Positions 12,278 to 23,973 of a stretch of 64,000 bases of DNA are shown here, piece by piece. Source of the DNA: Ailanthus altissimus (Eukaryota; Streptophyta; Magnoliopsida; Sapindales; Simaroubaceae); assembly GCA_946807835.1 (NCBI GenBank), contig OX327683.1, positions 37,879,001-37,943,000 of the forward strand, in the 5' to 3' direction. Within the stretch, counting starts at the first letter, position 1. Each line of letters starts with the position of its first letter. Below the pieces are notes generated by a model. It did not search any database and had not been told where the DNA came from. It worked only from the letters and a program-made list of their open reading frames with translations. The position numbers and the translations under genes were made by a program.

Positions 12278-14417
12278 ATGATTCTCCAACCCTGTGTGCA
12301 CAACCATCATAAGGTGTCTCTATCGTCAACCCTCTCTTACTCTCAACCTCTCCCATGCAAAACTCGCACTTATACGCTTCCCCAAACGGTGAAGTGTCGG
12401 AAACTCGCCGTCGTCAGATGCTCTATGTCACAAATTCACAGCTATGGAACTGTTGATTTCGAGAGAAGGCCCATGATCAAGTGGAATGCTATATTCAAGA
12501 AAATATCTCTTATGGAGAACCCTGAACTGGGTTCTGCTTCTGTGTTGAATCAGTGGGAAAATGGCGGCAGGAAGCTCACCAAATGGGAGCTCTGTAGGGT
12601 CGTCAAGGAGTTGAGGAAGTTCAGGCGCTACAAGCAAGCCCTCGAGGTGTTTTATAACGCCCCTTTGTTTTAATGTTATTTATAAATGAAATGGATTATA
12701 TTGACATAAGAAGCCTTTATCGGTCTTTGTTTGGTATTTTTGTGGGGTCATGTTTAATGGGTATTTGTTATTTCTGCTTGAAATTGATTTGAAACTGCTT
12801 GTTCTAAACCCTAACCTAGTGACTCTTCAACTTGTATGGAGCTGTTTTTTTTTTCAAGTTTAATTTTCCTCCCTAACTTGAGAGCTAGTGTGAACCTTTT
12901 GTGTTTGAAAATGTTTTTAGAACTGATTGTGCTAGTCAACTAAAACCTTACTGAAAACGTGTTGTGGTAATGCACTCTCAGCTTGTAAGCAGAGAAATGT
13001 TAAGCTGCGAATTGAATTGATTCCCTGAACTTAGTACTCTGGATTGGCTACTCACGATCATTCCTATTCCAAGTTAATCTTCTTGATCTTGTAGTGTTAT
13101 GTAATATGCCATGAATGGTTTTCTTAAAATCTCTTCACCCTTTTTTTTCTTGATACCTTATTATGAGTTATTGACGTTTCAAACATCTTACAGGTATATG
13201 AATGGATGAGCAATAGAGGAGAGAGGTTTAGATTATCTGCTAGTGATGCTGCAATTCAGTTGGACTTAATTGCCAAAGTGCGTGGAGTTTCTAGTGCTGA
13301 AGATTTTTTCCTAAGGCTCCCTGATTCTATGAAGGATAGGAGAGTATATGGGGCTCTTTTGAATGCCTATGTGCGGGTTAAAATGAGAGGAAATGCTGAA
13401 TTGTTATTTGACAAAATGAGAGATAAAGATTATGTTACGCACCCACTTCCATTCAATGTGATGATGACTCTTTATATGAACCTCAAGGAATATGATATAG
13501 TTGACTCGTTAGTTTCTGAAATGATGGAGAAGGACATACGACTGGATGTGTATTCATACAACATTTGGCTATCATCTTGTGGATCCCAAGGATCCACTCA
13601 AAAGATGGAACAGGTATTTGAACAGATGAAAGTGGATAAAACCATTAATCCAAACTGGAGTACATTCAGTACAATGGCAACAATGTACCTTAAGACAGGA
13701 CAGGTTGACAAAGCTGAGGAGTGTTTAAGGAGGGTTGAGAGTAGGATAACTGGTCGGGATAGGATGCCTTACCATTATCTCTTAAGTCTATATGGTGGTG
13801 TTGGTAAGAAAGAGGAGGTGTATCGGGTGTGGAAGCTTTATAAATCAGTTTTTCCTAGTATTACAAATTTGGGATACCATGCCATGATGTCTTCTTTGGT
13901 TAGGATTGACGATATTGAAGGGTTGGAAAATATTTACGAGGAGTGGTTGTCAGTTATGTCATCTTATGACCCTAGGATAGCAAATCTTCTAATTGCTGGG
14001 TATATTAAAGAAGGAAGGTTTGATAAGGCTGAGACTTTCTTTAAGCACATGATTGAAGTAGGAGGAAAGCCTAACTCAAATACATGGGAGACTCTTGCTG
14101 AAGGCCATATTGGGGAGAAGAGGATTCTGGATGCTTTGTCTTGCTACAAAGAAGCATTTGCAGATGAGGGATCCAAGAGCTGGAGGCCCAAGCCTGCAAA
14201 TGTGTTGGCCTTTTTTAAGCTTTGTGAGGAAGAATCTGACATAGGAAGCAAGGAGGCTTTGATTGAATTGTTGAGGCAACCAGGGTATCGCAAAGACAAA
14301 GTTTATATGTCACTCATTGGCTTAACTGATGTATCAGTGGAGAAAGATGGTGCTGACAATAATATTGACGATGAAAATTCTGAAATGCTTCTCAGCCAAC
14401 TGCAGATTACAGAATAG
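12278..14417 (+). CDS. P-class pentatricopeptide repeat protein (At1g02150-like)
   Basis: Two exons, 12278-12646 and 13194-14417, join in phase (CTCGAG/gtgttt ... ttacag/GTATATGAATGG) to give 530 residues. The N-terminus is rich in Ser, Thr and basic residues (VKCRKLAVVRCSM by about residue 52), consistent with an organelle transit peptide, probably plastid. A conserved leader follows (KLTKWELCRVVKELRKFRRY), then tandem helical PPR repeats through about residue 470, for example YGALLNAYVR, FNVMMTLYMN, YSYNIWLSSCGS, NLLIAGYIKEGRFDKAE and TWETLAEGH. There are no E, DYW or SMR domains, so it is P-class. Such proteins bind organellar RNA and affect its stability, processing or translation. The organization with one N-terminal intron and the overall sequence resemble Arabidopsis At1g02150; the RNA target cannot be told. 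Confidence 0.93.
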
Positions 14418-14950
14418 CCTGTTAGTAATCTTGCTTTATATAACAAAATACTTCACTTGAACCTTGAATGACTAATGTCGAGGGAAATTAATGCTGCAGT
14501 ACATTCATCTCATTCAGGGCGGTAATGGAAGTGCTTAAAATACTTCTGCTTAGCCAAGAATATGGTGCTTGACAATTTTATGTGGGCTCTGCATTGTTGT
14601 CTAGTTATGTGAAGTTATAGCCCCACCAGTATTGTTGTCCTGTCACTTTTTATGCGACTTGCATCGTCTTCCTTTCTTCTGTAATGATTTTATATCATAG
14701 AAATTTCACCACCAAATTGCAATCAGTTTCATTTTCCTTTTTGTTGGTATTGATTTTATATCAATGGAAATTTTACCTTCAAATCACACATTACCAGGCC
14801 CTCCTAGCCCAGTAATTGTTATCTCAAATGAGTGTGGCCTGTATGTGGGCCGGTCACTCAAAAACTTATGGGCGATCTTCAAAATAGAATCCAACTATGC
14901 CGGCCTTTGATAGGTTGTATTTGGCAGGGAAATTCATTAATTAAGATTTA
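14418..14950. other. 3' flank of the PPR gene
   Basis: Likely 3' UTR and polyadenylation region of the PPR gene followed by unique DNA. The sequence turns AT-rich at the start of the first MITE. No other gene is seen. Confidence 0.5.
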
Positions 14951-15680
14951 GAGTTTGTTTGTTTGACTTTTTATAAATAATATTTTTTGAAATAGAATTT
15001 TTAGAAGTAAATTTTTTTAATAAAAGTTATTGATTATTCGGTTATTAATTATTATTTTTAATATATTAAATTGTTTAATTATTTATATATATTTTTTAAA
15101 ATTTTTAATTATACATTATTAAAAGTGATTATTTATTATTCAATTACTAAAAATAATACATAATAAAATTTATATTCGAATTTAAACAATTTAATTATTT
15201 TTTTAAAATAAATATAAATGTATTATGTATTTTTTAATTTTAATTTTTTAAAACACAAGAATCAAGTAAAATTAATATATAGTAATTAATAAATTAATAT
15301 AAATTATTGTGTTTGGTACAAAAATTAAAAATAAAATAACACTTTTTTATTTAAAAAGTAAAATAATGAACAAAAGATTGTAGTAGATTCTTGTAAAAAT
15401 ATTATGATTGTAGAGATACGAAAAATTAGATATATGATAACTTTTAAGAAAATATTAAAAATATGTGAGCTAAATAAAATTTATTTTTATTAGAGGTACG
15501 CTATGGAAATAATAAAATATTATTAGAATATATGTAAGCTTTTGCAAGTAAAAACAAAATAGTTTTATATTCTCCAAAACTCTTTTTCAATTGCAACCAA
15601 ACGTTATAAAAAATATGAAAATAATTTTTAATATTACAAAAATTCTTTTAACTAATAGAAAAACTTAACCAAACATACAC
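14951..15680. mobile_element. Tourist-like (PIF/Harbinger) MITE, copy 1
   Basis: 730 bp, flanked by TTA (14948-14950) and TAA (15681-15683), the 3-bp target typical of PIF/Harbinger elements. Terminal inverted repeats are GAGTTTGTTTGTTTGACTT on the left and, read from the right, GTGTATGTTTGGTTAAGTT. The interior is AT-rich without coding capacity, so the element would have depended on a transposase encoded elsewhere. Confidence 0.7.
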
Positions 15681-15683
15681 TAA

Positions 15684-16454
15684 GAGCTTGTTTGGTTAAA
15701 TTTTTTAAATAAATCTTTTAAAAATAAAACTTTTAAAAGTAAAACTTTTAAGAAAAAATCATTGATCATTTAGTTGTCAATTAAAAAGATATTTTAAAGT
15801 ATTAATTTGTTTGATTATACATTGTTAAAAATGTTTATCTATTATTAAATTATAAAAAATAACACTTAATAATTATTTATATTTAAATTCTAAATAATTC
15901 AATATTTTTTATATATAAGTTTAAATTTGTCATATATTTTTTAAAATTCAATTTTAAAGCATAATAATCAAATAAAATTAATATATAGTAATCAACGAAT
16001 CAATGTAAATTATTATATTTGGTAAAAAAAATTAAAAATAAAATAATTAACAAAAAAATTGGTAAATTCTTATAAAAATACGATAGTTGTAGAGATTTAA
16101 AAAATTAGAGATATGATAAATTTTAATCTAATTTTTAAGAAAATATTAAAAATATATTTATTGAATATGATTTATTTTTATTAAAGATAAACTGTAGAGA
16201 TACAGAAATATTATTATGATATATTTTGTATCATTAGGATATATGTGATGTTATGCACAATTTAAAAAAATTCAAAAAATTTAAAAAGCTTCTAAAAGCT
16301 TAAAATTTTAATTTTTATAAATAAAGGTAAAATAATTTTTTTAATCTTTAAAATTATTCTTTAATTGTAACTAATTACTATCAAAAAATTAAAAATAATT
16401 TTTGATATTAAAAAAATTATTTTAACTAATAAAAAAACATAACCAAAGAGACAC
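15684..16454. mobile_element. Tourist-like MITE, copy 2, abutting copy 1
   Basis: 771 bp between two TAA trinucleotides (15681-15683 and 16455-16457). The left end is GAGCTTGTTTGGTTAAATT; the right end read inward is GTGTCTCTTTGGTTATGTT. Interior motifs match copies 1 and 3 in the same order (for example AATTAATATATAGTAATCAA near the middle). The left TAA is shared with copy 1. Confidence 0.75.
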
Positions 16455-16457
16455 TAA

Positions 16458-17434
16458 ATGAATAATCTTTCACTTCTTCTTCAACTTCAAGGGGCCTCCC
16501 ATAAGCTCTATTCGACGTGCAAATGAAGCCGTACACGTCTATTGTTAGAATTGAACTGAACTGTTAAGCTCTAATAGCACAATTAATTACATTAAAGTGC
16601 AGCATAGTTTTGAAATTAACTCATCTTGGAAACCAAGGCTTCCAGTAAATTTTCCTCCAAAATTCTCATTGTAAAGCTGTATGTAACCCACATGCTTTCG
16701 TGATCATAATTGAGCCGCTCCAATTGATGGGGTTGATTTAACAAAGGACTCGAGTCCCATTTTGTGAAGTTCTCGTATCTCTCGTGAACAAAAAGGCGAT
16801 ATTTGTAAAAACACATGTGTTTTGGCCTAACTGGCTTCCTCGACAAAAGCCAATTAATACCGAAATCCGACAAATCTTCTACAAGCTACTTAACAAAATA
16901 AGCCGTCGGTGACAAAACCATTTGAATTGCAAAACATACATAAAATAAAAATAAGCCCAAAGTATAACATTTTGAACAGTGATGTGGCAGACTTTAATTG
17001 GCAGATCTCCAAAATCTCGGCCTTAAGATCGGAGGCCCAACTATATGATACGATATTTTTATTTTCAGAATAAAGTAACAAACTGACAATATCTTTTTTC
17101 TATTTCTTTTGGTTAGCAAATTATGTGGATGGGAATGAGCACATGGGACGGGACTGCACATGGTTTGGAATTACAGTTACGTACATCAGTTACATGCAAC
17201 AGAAGCGCTTTTGAGTTTTCCTTTTTTTTTTAATTCTTTTTATTGTTTTTAATCCCAATTCGATCCTCTTTTTTTCCCCTTAAAACTATCCCAATGCAAT
17301 TTTAATGCTAAATTATCTCACAAGTCACCGAGACATGCCTTGCTCTTGTTTTACTTCAAGAATAACATGCTTCCAGCTTGTCAAATAGTGTTTCATTTGG
17401 TCCTCTTGCCAAACATGCCCTTAATAATAAATTA
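16458..17434. other. Spacer between MITEs, no gene
   Basis: More complex sequence than the flanking MITEs. An 85-codon minus-strand frame at 16616-16873 matches nothing I recognise and has no supporting splice or context evidence. Confidence 0.4.
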
Positions 17435-18236
17435 AAGTTTGTTTGATTAATATTTTTAAATAAATTTTTTAAGAAAAATATTATTTATTTAGCTGTTAAT
17501 TAAAAAAATTATTTTAAAGTAGTAAATTATTTGATTATACATTAATAAAAATGTTTATATATTATTAAATTATCAAAAATATTTTATAAAGGTTATATTA
17601 AAATTATATATACTTAAATTTTTTTTTTACATAAAATAAATTTTATAATTAAATATTTAAAATTTACTAATGTATTTGTATAGACAACATAAAAGCTATT
17701 CGTACTAAAATTTAGTTTTATGATCATTGTAAAATAAGGGCTAAAATAATTAGAACTCTAAATATCAATAAATAAAGTTTACATGAATTCAAGTAAAATT
17801 AATGCATAATAATCAACAAATAAAATAATTATTGTGTCTAGTATATAAATTAAAAATAAAATAAAATAACTAAGTACCTATACAAAAAAAAAAATGGTAG
17901 AGCCACATATTTTGATTGTAAATATATGGAGATATGGTAGATTTCAAAGAAAAGTTAAAAATATAATAATTAAATAGAGTTTATTTTTATTAAAGGTATG
18001 CAATGAAATTAAGAAAAAATTAGTAGGTATATATGTTAATACACAAATTAAAAAAAATAACTTGAAAAGTTATATTCCTAAAAGTTTAATTTTTGAGTTT
18101 TTATAAATAGAGATAAAATAATTTTTAATTTTTAAAAGTTCTTCTCAATTACAACTAAAGGTCATTAAACTTTAAAAAGTATTTTTAACAATAAAAAATT
18201 ATTTTAGTTAATAAAAAAGTACAACCAAACACATAC
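17435..18236. mobile_element. Tourist-like MITE, copy 3
   Basis: 802 bp, flanked by TTA (17432-17434) and TAA (18237-18239). The left end is AAGTTTGTTTGATTAATAT; the right end read inward is GTATGTGTTTGGTTGTACT. It shares interior order with copies 1 and 2 and is non-coding. Confidence 0.65.
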
Positions 18237-18239
18237 TAA

Positions 18240-19996
18240 TTTGTTGGTATATATTTGTGTTCCTTTAAAGAGTATGGTTACTATGCAATGATTGTACGGT
18301 GGAGATGTCTCAAAACATATTATTTTTTATTTTATTTGATATAAGTAAAAGTTATATATTATTTTATATTATCTAAAACAAATTTATTAATCATAATATT
18401 AATCTCTTAAAATAAATCAAAATTTGTTAATACTAAAAAGTTTTTTTTGAACTAATATAAAGCAACATAATTTTTTTTTGAATAATTTAAAATTAAAGAT
18501 AGAAAAATAATTAGTCGCTATTTTTTAATTACATAATTAAAAAATTTAGTTGTATATCTTAAATTACATGTTGTATTATAAGATAATAAAATTTGAGTAT
18601 ATATAAAAAAAGAACTAAAAACAAGCAATAAAAACTTAGCAATAAACAATCAAAAAGAGTTGAGATAGTTTCGCCGTATAGATAGCCTCTACACAGTAAA
18701 ATGACTATTAAGAGTAAAATTGTAAGAAGCAACTTCAAGGAGTGGAGGACTATGGATCCAGGGTACTATGGTCATTTCGATGAATCATTTTCTGACGTAC
18801 TGTAAAAGACAAAGCTGAGGGATGACTGTGCTTCAGAACTTTGAAGTTAAAAGGGCTTCCAATCAAATTGACAAATCTTGCTGCAAAGTCGCGTCTTCTT
18901 TCTAATTTTTCAAAGTTCAACTTCCATTACTATTACTATTATTTTATATAGAGTGTGTTGTTTTAGAGAAGTACGCAGCTTTTTGGGTATACGACACAAT
19001 TTCATAATACATTATAAATATATTAATGCGATGTGATAATATTACTTATTAAATAATAAATTACGTAGTCACTGGACCGAGCTTCTCACTACTAGTGAGG
19101 CGTTTGTTGAGGTTTCACTCTAATTATAACTGTTTTGTCTTTTGTTTTATGAAAAAACTCGTTTGGATAATTGATTATGCGAAATCTTGTATAAAAAGAG
19201 AAAAAAAAGAAAAAGAAAGAAGAAAGTCAAAATCTTAAGGCATTAAGTTGTGAACAAAGGGCGCAGTTGGATTTGCGAATAGATTATGCGAATCTATTCG
19301 GATCTTTTTTATTTTACCCGGTAGCTGCTTGCCTAACGTGTTTTTGAACCCGACCCATGCACCAACCATAAATATTCAATTTTGTCTAATTTTAGACAAA
19401 ACCAGCATATGCTTTATGCTTTTAACCAACATAACAAATCTATGTTATGTCACCCAATTTGTAATGGATTCATAACACATGCCCCAAAAAAAAAAAAATC
19501 TATAAAAAAGTGGGACCCACATATTAAATCAAAAAATTTCCCACATGTAATCACATGATGGGTATGGCATGAACCATCACCAGTACCACAAATAAATCAC
19601 CAAAAACTTGCAATTTCTTACATCTCTGTCTTTCCTTTCAAGAAAAAGACACTAATCCACTATTTTGAAAAAAAAAAATTTAACTTTTGTTCCCTCTTTC
19701 ACAGGGTTAAATTAAACTTTGAAATTTAATAATCATAACCCAACTCAAATCCCCACCCCCCTTTCTTGTGCCAAAAAGGGGCATAGACCCACCAAATATT
19801 GGGACATCCAAGTCATAATTCAAATTTCCGAGGGCTGTTTTGTCAATTAAAAAAAAATTCCCTTCCCATTGACGACCACCTTGCGTCCTTGCCTGTTTTG
19901 TTATATACACATTGTAGAAGACCTTAAATAGCTCTGATTTCTGAACTTGATCTGTCAACAAAACTTAGCCAAAATTTTTTTTTCTGTTCATCGTCA
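18240..19996. other. Intergenic DNA and 5' flank of the cyclin gene
   Basis: AT-rich to about 18650, then mixed sequence. The last 100 bp before the cyclin start contain TATA-like stretches (TATATACAC near 19903, TTAAATAG near 19923) that could serve as the core promoter. No other gene is seen. Confidence 0.4.
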
Positions 19997-21255
19997 ATGG
20001 CTGAGCTAGAGAATCCAAATATGATGCCAAAGCTCATCACTTTCCTATCTTCTCTTCTTCAAAGAGTGGCTGAATCTAACGATATTAACGGTCGTTTTCA
20101 GGCTCAGAAAATTTCAGTTTTTCATGGCTTGACTCGCCCTTCTATCTCCATTCAAAGCTACCTTGACAGAATTTTGAGGTACGCTAATTGTAGCTCCTCT
20201 TGCTTCATTGTTGCTTACGTTTATCTTGACCGGTTCACTCAGAGTCAACCATCATTGCCCATCAACTCCTTCAATGTCCATCGCTTGCTCATCACAAGTG
20301 TCATGGTTGCTGCAAAGTTCATGGATGATATGTGAGTTCTTTGCTTTCTTAATTAATCGACCACGTGGTGTAAATTATATATGAATTCTTGAATTTAATA
20401 TCTGGGTTCTTGATTTACTGTCTTACAATGGAGTTGCTGCAAAAATTGGATTTTCTTTCCCTTAACATTATAATATTGAATCTTAGTGGCCTTTATCTTC
20501 CTGTTTTCTGATCTGGGCATGGTTTCTTGGATTGTTGTTTCTAGAATTTTAGTGTTTCAGAGAAAAACTTTGGATCTTTTGGAGTCTGGATGCTGAATTT
20601 CGATATCTTTTATGGCTTCCGATTTCAATTTCTGAGAAAATTGTGAGGCATTACGGATTTTTCCACGAAATATTCCGTTTTCCAAAATCTAGCTAAATCC
20701 AGTCATGTGAAACCTGGTTGTCTTGCAGATAAGCAGCCAAAATGTTGCCTATGATGAAGATGTTTCAGCAAATGTGCAATTTGCTTAAACTCAATCACTC
20801 CTTTTGTCACCATATGTGCCCTTGAAACAAATAGAAAAATCATTTTTGTGGGTCTTTTTAGTAAATTCAGATTCTGGATAACAATATACTATAGCCTTTG
20901 CAATTTGACCTTTTACCGAATTTATAATAAAGCTTCTTTCTTTTTTGGTTTAAAAAAAAAAATAATTTTCAGGTGTTACAACAATGCTTACTATGCAAAA
21001 GTTGGAGGAATCAGCAAAACAGAGATGAACTTTCTTGAGTTAGACTTTCTATTTGGGTTGGGTTTCCATTTAAATGTGACCCCCAACACATTTCACACCT
21101 ACTGTTGCTATATTCAGAGAGAGATGATGCTGCAGCCTCCAATGAACATAGCAGAAAGCATTGGAAGATCATTAAGTACCCACTTGTGTTTCAATGAAGA
21201 TGAAACCTCCTCACATCAAAAGCAGCAACAACAACAACAGCAACTAGCTGTTTAG
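19997..21255 (+). CDS. U/P-type cyclin (CYCU4-like)
   Basis: Exons 19997-20331 and 20973-21255 join as GATGAT-AT/gtgagt ... tttcag/G-TGTTAC, giving 205 residues, normal for plant U-type (P-type, PHO80-like) cyclins. The single cyclin box spans about residues 25-160: FHGLTRPSISIQSYLDRI, then SCFIVAYVYLDRF, HRLLITSVMVAAKFMDD, and after the splice NNAYYAKVGGISKTEMNFLE and LDFLFGLGFHLNVTPNTF. The MAAKFxDD-xxxNxxYAKVGGI core is diagnostic. The intron lies at the usual place, just after the KFMDD motif. A Gln-rich tail closes the protein. U-type cyclins bind CDKA and related kinases and link proliferation to phosphate or hormone signals; this one's specific role is inferred only from the family. 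Confidence 0.95.
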
Positions 21256-22919
21256 AGCTTTAATGTTGCAGGCTGTTAGTGTAGTTAGAGAAATTTAAGA
21301 TAGTGATTGCTCTTGCTTTTTTTTCTCTTTTTTTTTTATTGAGTTGGCAGACAACTTGAACTCATAATTTTGTGCATTAAATTTCCCTTTTTTCTTTTAT
21401 GTCTTGTATTTTGTTTTCCTTTCTGGGTTTTGGATTTCTAATTGTATGGTCTGTACAGATGTGAATTTCTTCTTCACAGTCAGGCTATCCAAGTCTCTTA
21501 TGTAGTTAATTTCTTAATCTTGTGGCTTGATACTCATTTCTGATACCTTGTTCTTATCCATGTTATGGATTCTCTTTAAAACCTTTTTTTTTTTTGGGTG
21601 GGGAGGGGGGGTGTGCCAACTGAAAGTTCAAGGGGTTTGCAAATTGGGAAAGAAAATGAGTGGTGAATGAAAGGCTACCATGGCAACCAGCTTGTGGTTA
21701 GTGACCAAAGAATAATGTACAAAGAGTACAATTTTGTTGTGGTTATTTAACAATTTGTTCCTTTTGACAGCTTGTACTGATTGTTCACAATCACAGGGGG
21801 GACATGGAACATGTGCGTGGGGTCATAGATGCAATTTTTTGGGCTTTGGAGAAACTGAAAGGGAGAGATGGTGTGTTTGCACTAAGCCTCACAACTTACA
21901 TTATTGCAAATTGGCCAGATTAATCTAACAGTTTGACCTTTTAATCCCATGAACTTGGCCAAGTTTAGGATCTAACTGAGTTCCAAGCATCCACTAGTAT
22001 GTAAATTGTTATGTCTCATATTTACATGCTGTAAATCATGGAGTAAACACAACTCCAAAGTTCCCAAATATTTGTTTGAAAGAAAATTATCAGCTTAATC
22101 TTTATATATTTTTTAAAAACTTTGATTAGTCTTTTAATATATATATATATATATATATAAAGTGTAATTTTTTAGACCAATAATGTAAATTTAATTCAAT
22201 ATGAAATCATTTATTATAATTAGACATATCAATTTAAATTTTTTTTCCTCGAAAAGTATCTTTAAAATGTTATTTTTTTCAATAAAAAAGATTAACTGAA
22301 GTATTTAAAATATACATATAAAAAACTAATTCAATAATTCAATAAAACTTAAAAACTAAATTAACAAATTTTATTTTTTACATGGGGTCATGGTAGCGGG
22401 GAGATTTAAGAACTTTAGTTAAAGCCCAGCCTAAATTAGTTTAGGGTTCATAAATGAACGTTATAAAGCTTTAATGGGCCGACGGTTAATAACTATCAAG
22501 CCTAATAATTGTGGTTAATTTCGGCCTTTAAGTTCGCTTTAGAGGCCTAAATGATAATTGTCAAGAATCATGAGTCGTCGAGGTGCCTCTATTATCACTT
22601 GGTCGTATGCTGGCCAAAATTTGGTGCAATTTTCAAGCCCATGATCATATGCATTCCCAAAATCCAAATAGTTAAAAAGCTAAAAGAATGAATGATTTGC
22701 AAGTTTATGTCACCAGGTTGCTTTCAAATCAAAAGAAGATACTAAAACGTGTTTAGGAGGAAATAGAGTGACCAAATTGATCTTTCATAACATGCAAATG
22801 CTTTGATGCAACTACCGATAGAATATAAACAATAAATACTTTTGTTGAGGGAGGAAACATCCTTCTCCTTCTTGAGGTTATGTTGAAACGAAAAATTTAA
22901 GATTCAGCCTAGAACTCTA
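21256..22919. other. 3' UTR of the cyclin and intergenic DNA
   Basis: The first 200-400 bp are likely 3' UTR. A (TA)n microsatellite lies at about 22138-22159 and a G-run at 21597-21611. No further gene is recognised. Confidence 0.5.
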
Positions 22920-23650
22920 ACCTCTTTGCGCAGCGGAATAACCTGTCAATCAAGCAAACACTACAAGAATCTAAAGCAGAAAATAAAAGAGCACAACACA
23001 ATCTTACTTGGTTCGATCAATTGCCTACGTCCACAGTAGATCCAAGGATCCTAGCCTCTCTTATTATAACTCCCTAGAGATTTTATAAGGAAAATCCAAT
23101 AAAGAACCCTCAAAAAGACCTAAACGTTTAGTGAACCCTTACTCTACCACGAACAATGATCATCCAAACAACAGTTCCACCCTAGCGCACACAAGCACTT
23201 AGTCTCTACCTAATTTTTCTCCTCTCTTAGAGTCTCTCTTAATGCTTAATCTGAAATCAAGGGTTTACAAGTGTTTACATAGGGTGTATTTCGTGCCTAC
23301 TAACCCTATTCTTTGTTGGAGTAAGAATCCACTTATTTTGAAAGTCCAAAACTTCCCAAAACTAGAAATCCCAAAGAAAAACAAACTTCTGACGTGTCTG
23401 GCGCCGCAGCGCTCATCCCTGGGCGCTGCGGCGCTGGACAAAATTGAGCCCAGCGTTGCGGCGCTGGGTTTCTGTCCTGGGCGTTGCGGCGCTGAGCCCT
23501 GTATACCTATTCGCGTTTTCTTGCTTCCTTCACGTCTTTGAGTCCCGTTTCGCTTTCTCCATCGTGTCCCACATGTCCTAGACTTCTCCATACGCGTCCT
23601 ACACGTTATAGACTTCTTGTAACTCTTCACTTTGGTATTCATCTCAATTC
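22920..23650. mobile_element. Unclassified repeat element with GC-rich core, copy 1
   Basis: Related in layout to 56600-57190. Both carry a conserved stretch (TTACTTGGTTCGATCAATTG at 23006 versus TTACGTGGTTCGACAACTTA at 56652) followed by CTACGTNCAC, and some 300-400 bp later a CG-rich repeated core. I recognise the TTACGTGGTTCG...CTACGTCCAC motif as a common one in plant retroelement LTRs, but no PBS, coding region or clean ends can be seen. The class is inferred. Confidence 0.45.
23400..23500. repeat. GC-rich short tandem repeat (GGGCGYTGCGGCGCTG)
   Basis: Three near-identical 16-bp units start at about 23421, 23451 and 23479, at roughly 29-bp spacing, with an inverted version (GCGCCGCAGCGC) at 23401. 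Local GC is far above the surroundings and CpG is dense. Each unit is itself close to palindromic. Confidence 0.8.
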
Positions 23651-23973
23651 TTATCCAATCAAGATTGTTAAATTACTAATTTTCTAATAGCTTTGATATA
23701 AAGATCTTTCGTGGGAAAATCTTTAGTGCCTGGTTGTATAAGAGAAGAAAATCATTTTCTTTTCTTATTCTTTATGTTAACGGATAGGCAATCCGTTGGT
23801 GAGACATGCAATTACTTGAAGAGAAGTGAAGTGACCAATTGAATTGAAAAACAGAAAATAACTGTACAACAACCAACTCTTTGAGCCTATAATCGTTGTC
23901 CCTGTAGCAAAGTACGTCAGATCACCTGCAAATTTGGCATTGTTATTGTTGTTAATCATATTCCCAGAAGAAG

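Noticed and set aside
16616..17081. Possible small minus-strand genes between MITEs
   Set aside because: Two short frames without homology, promoter or splice support.
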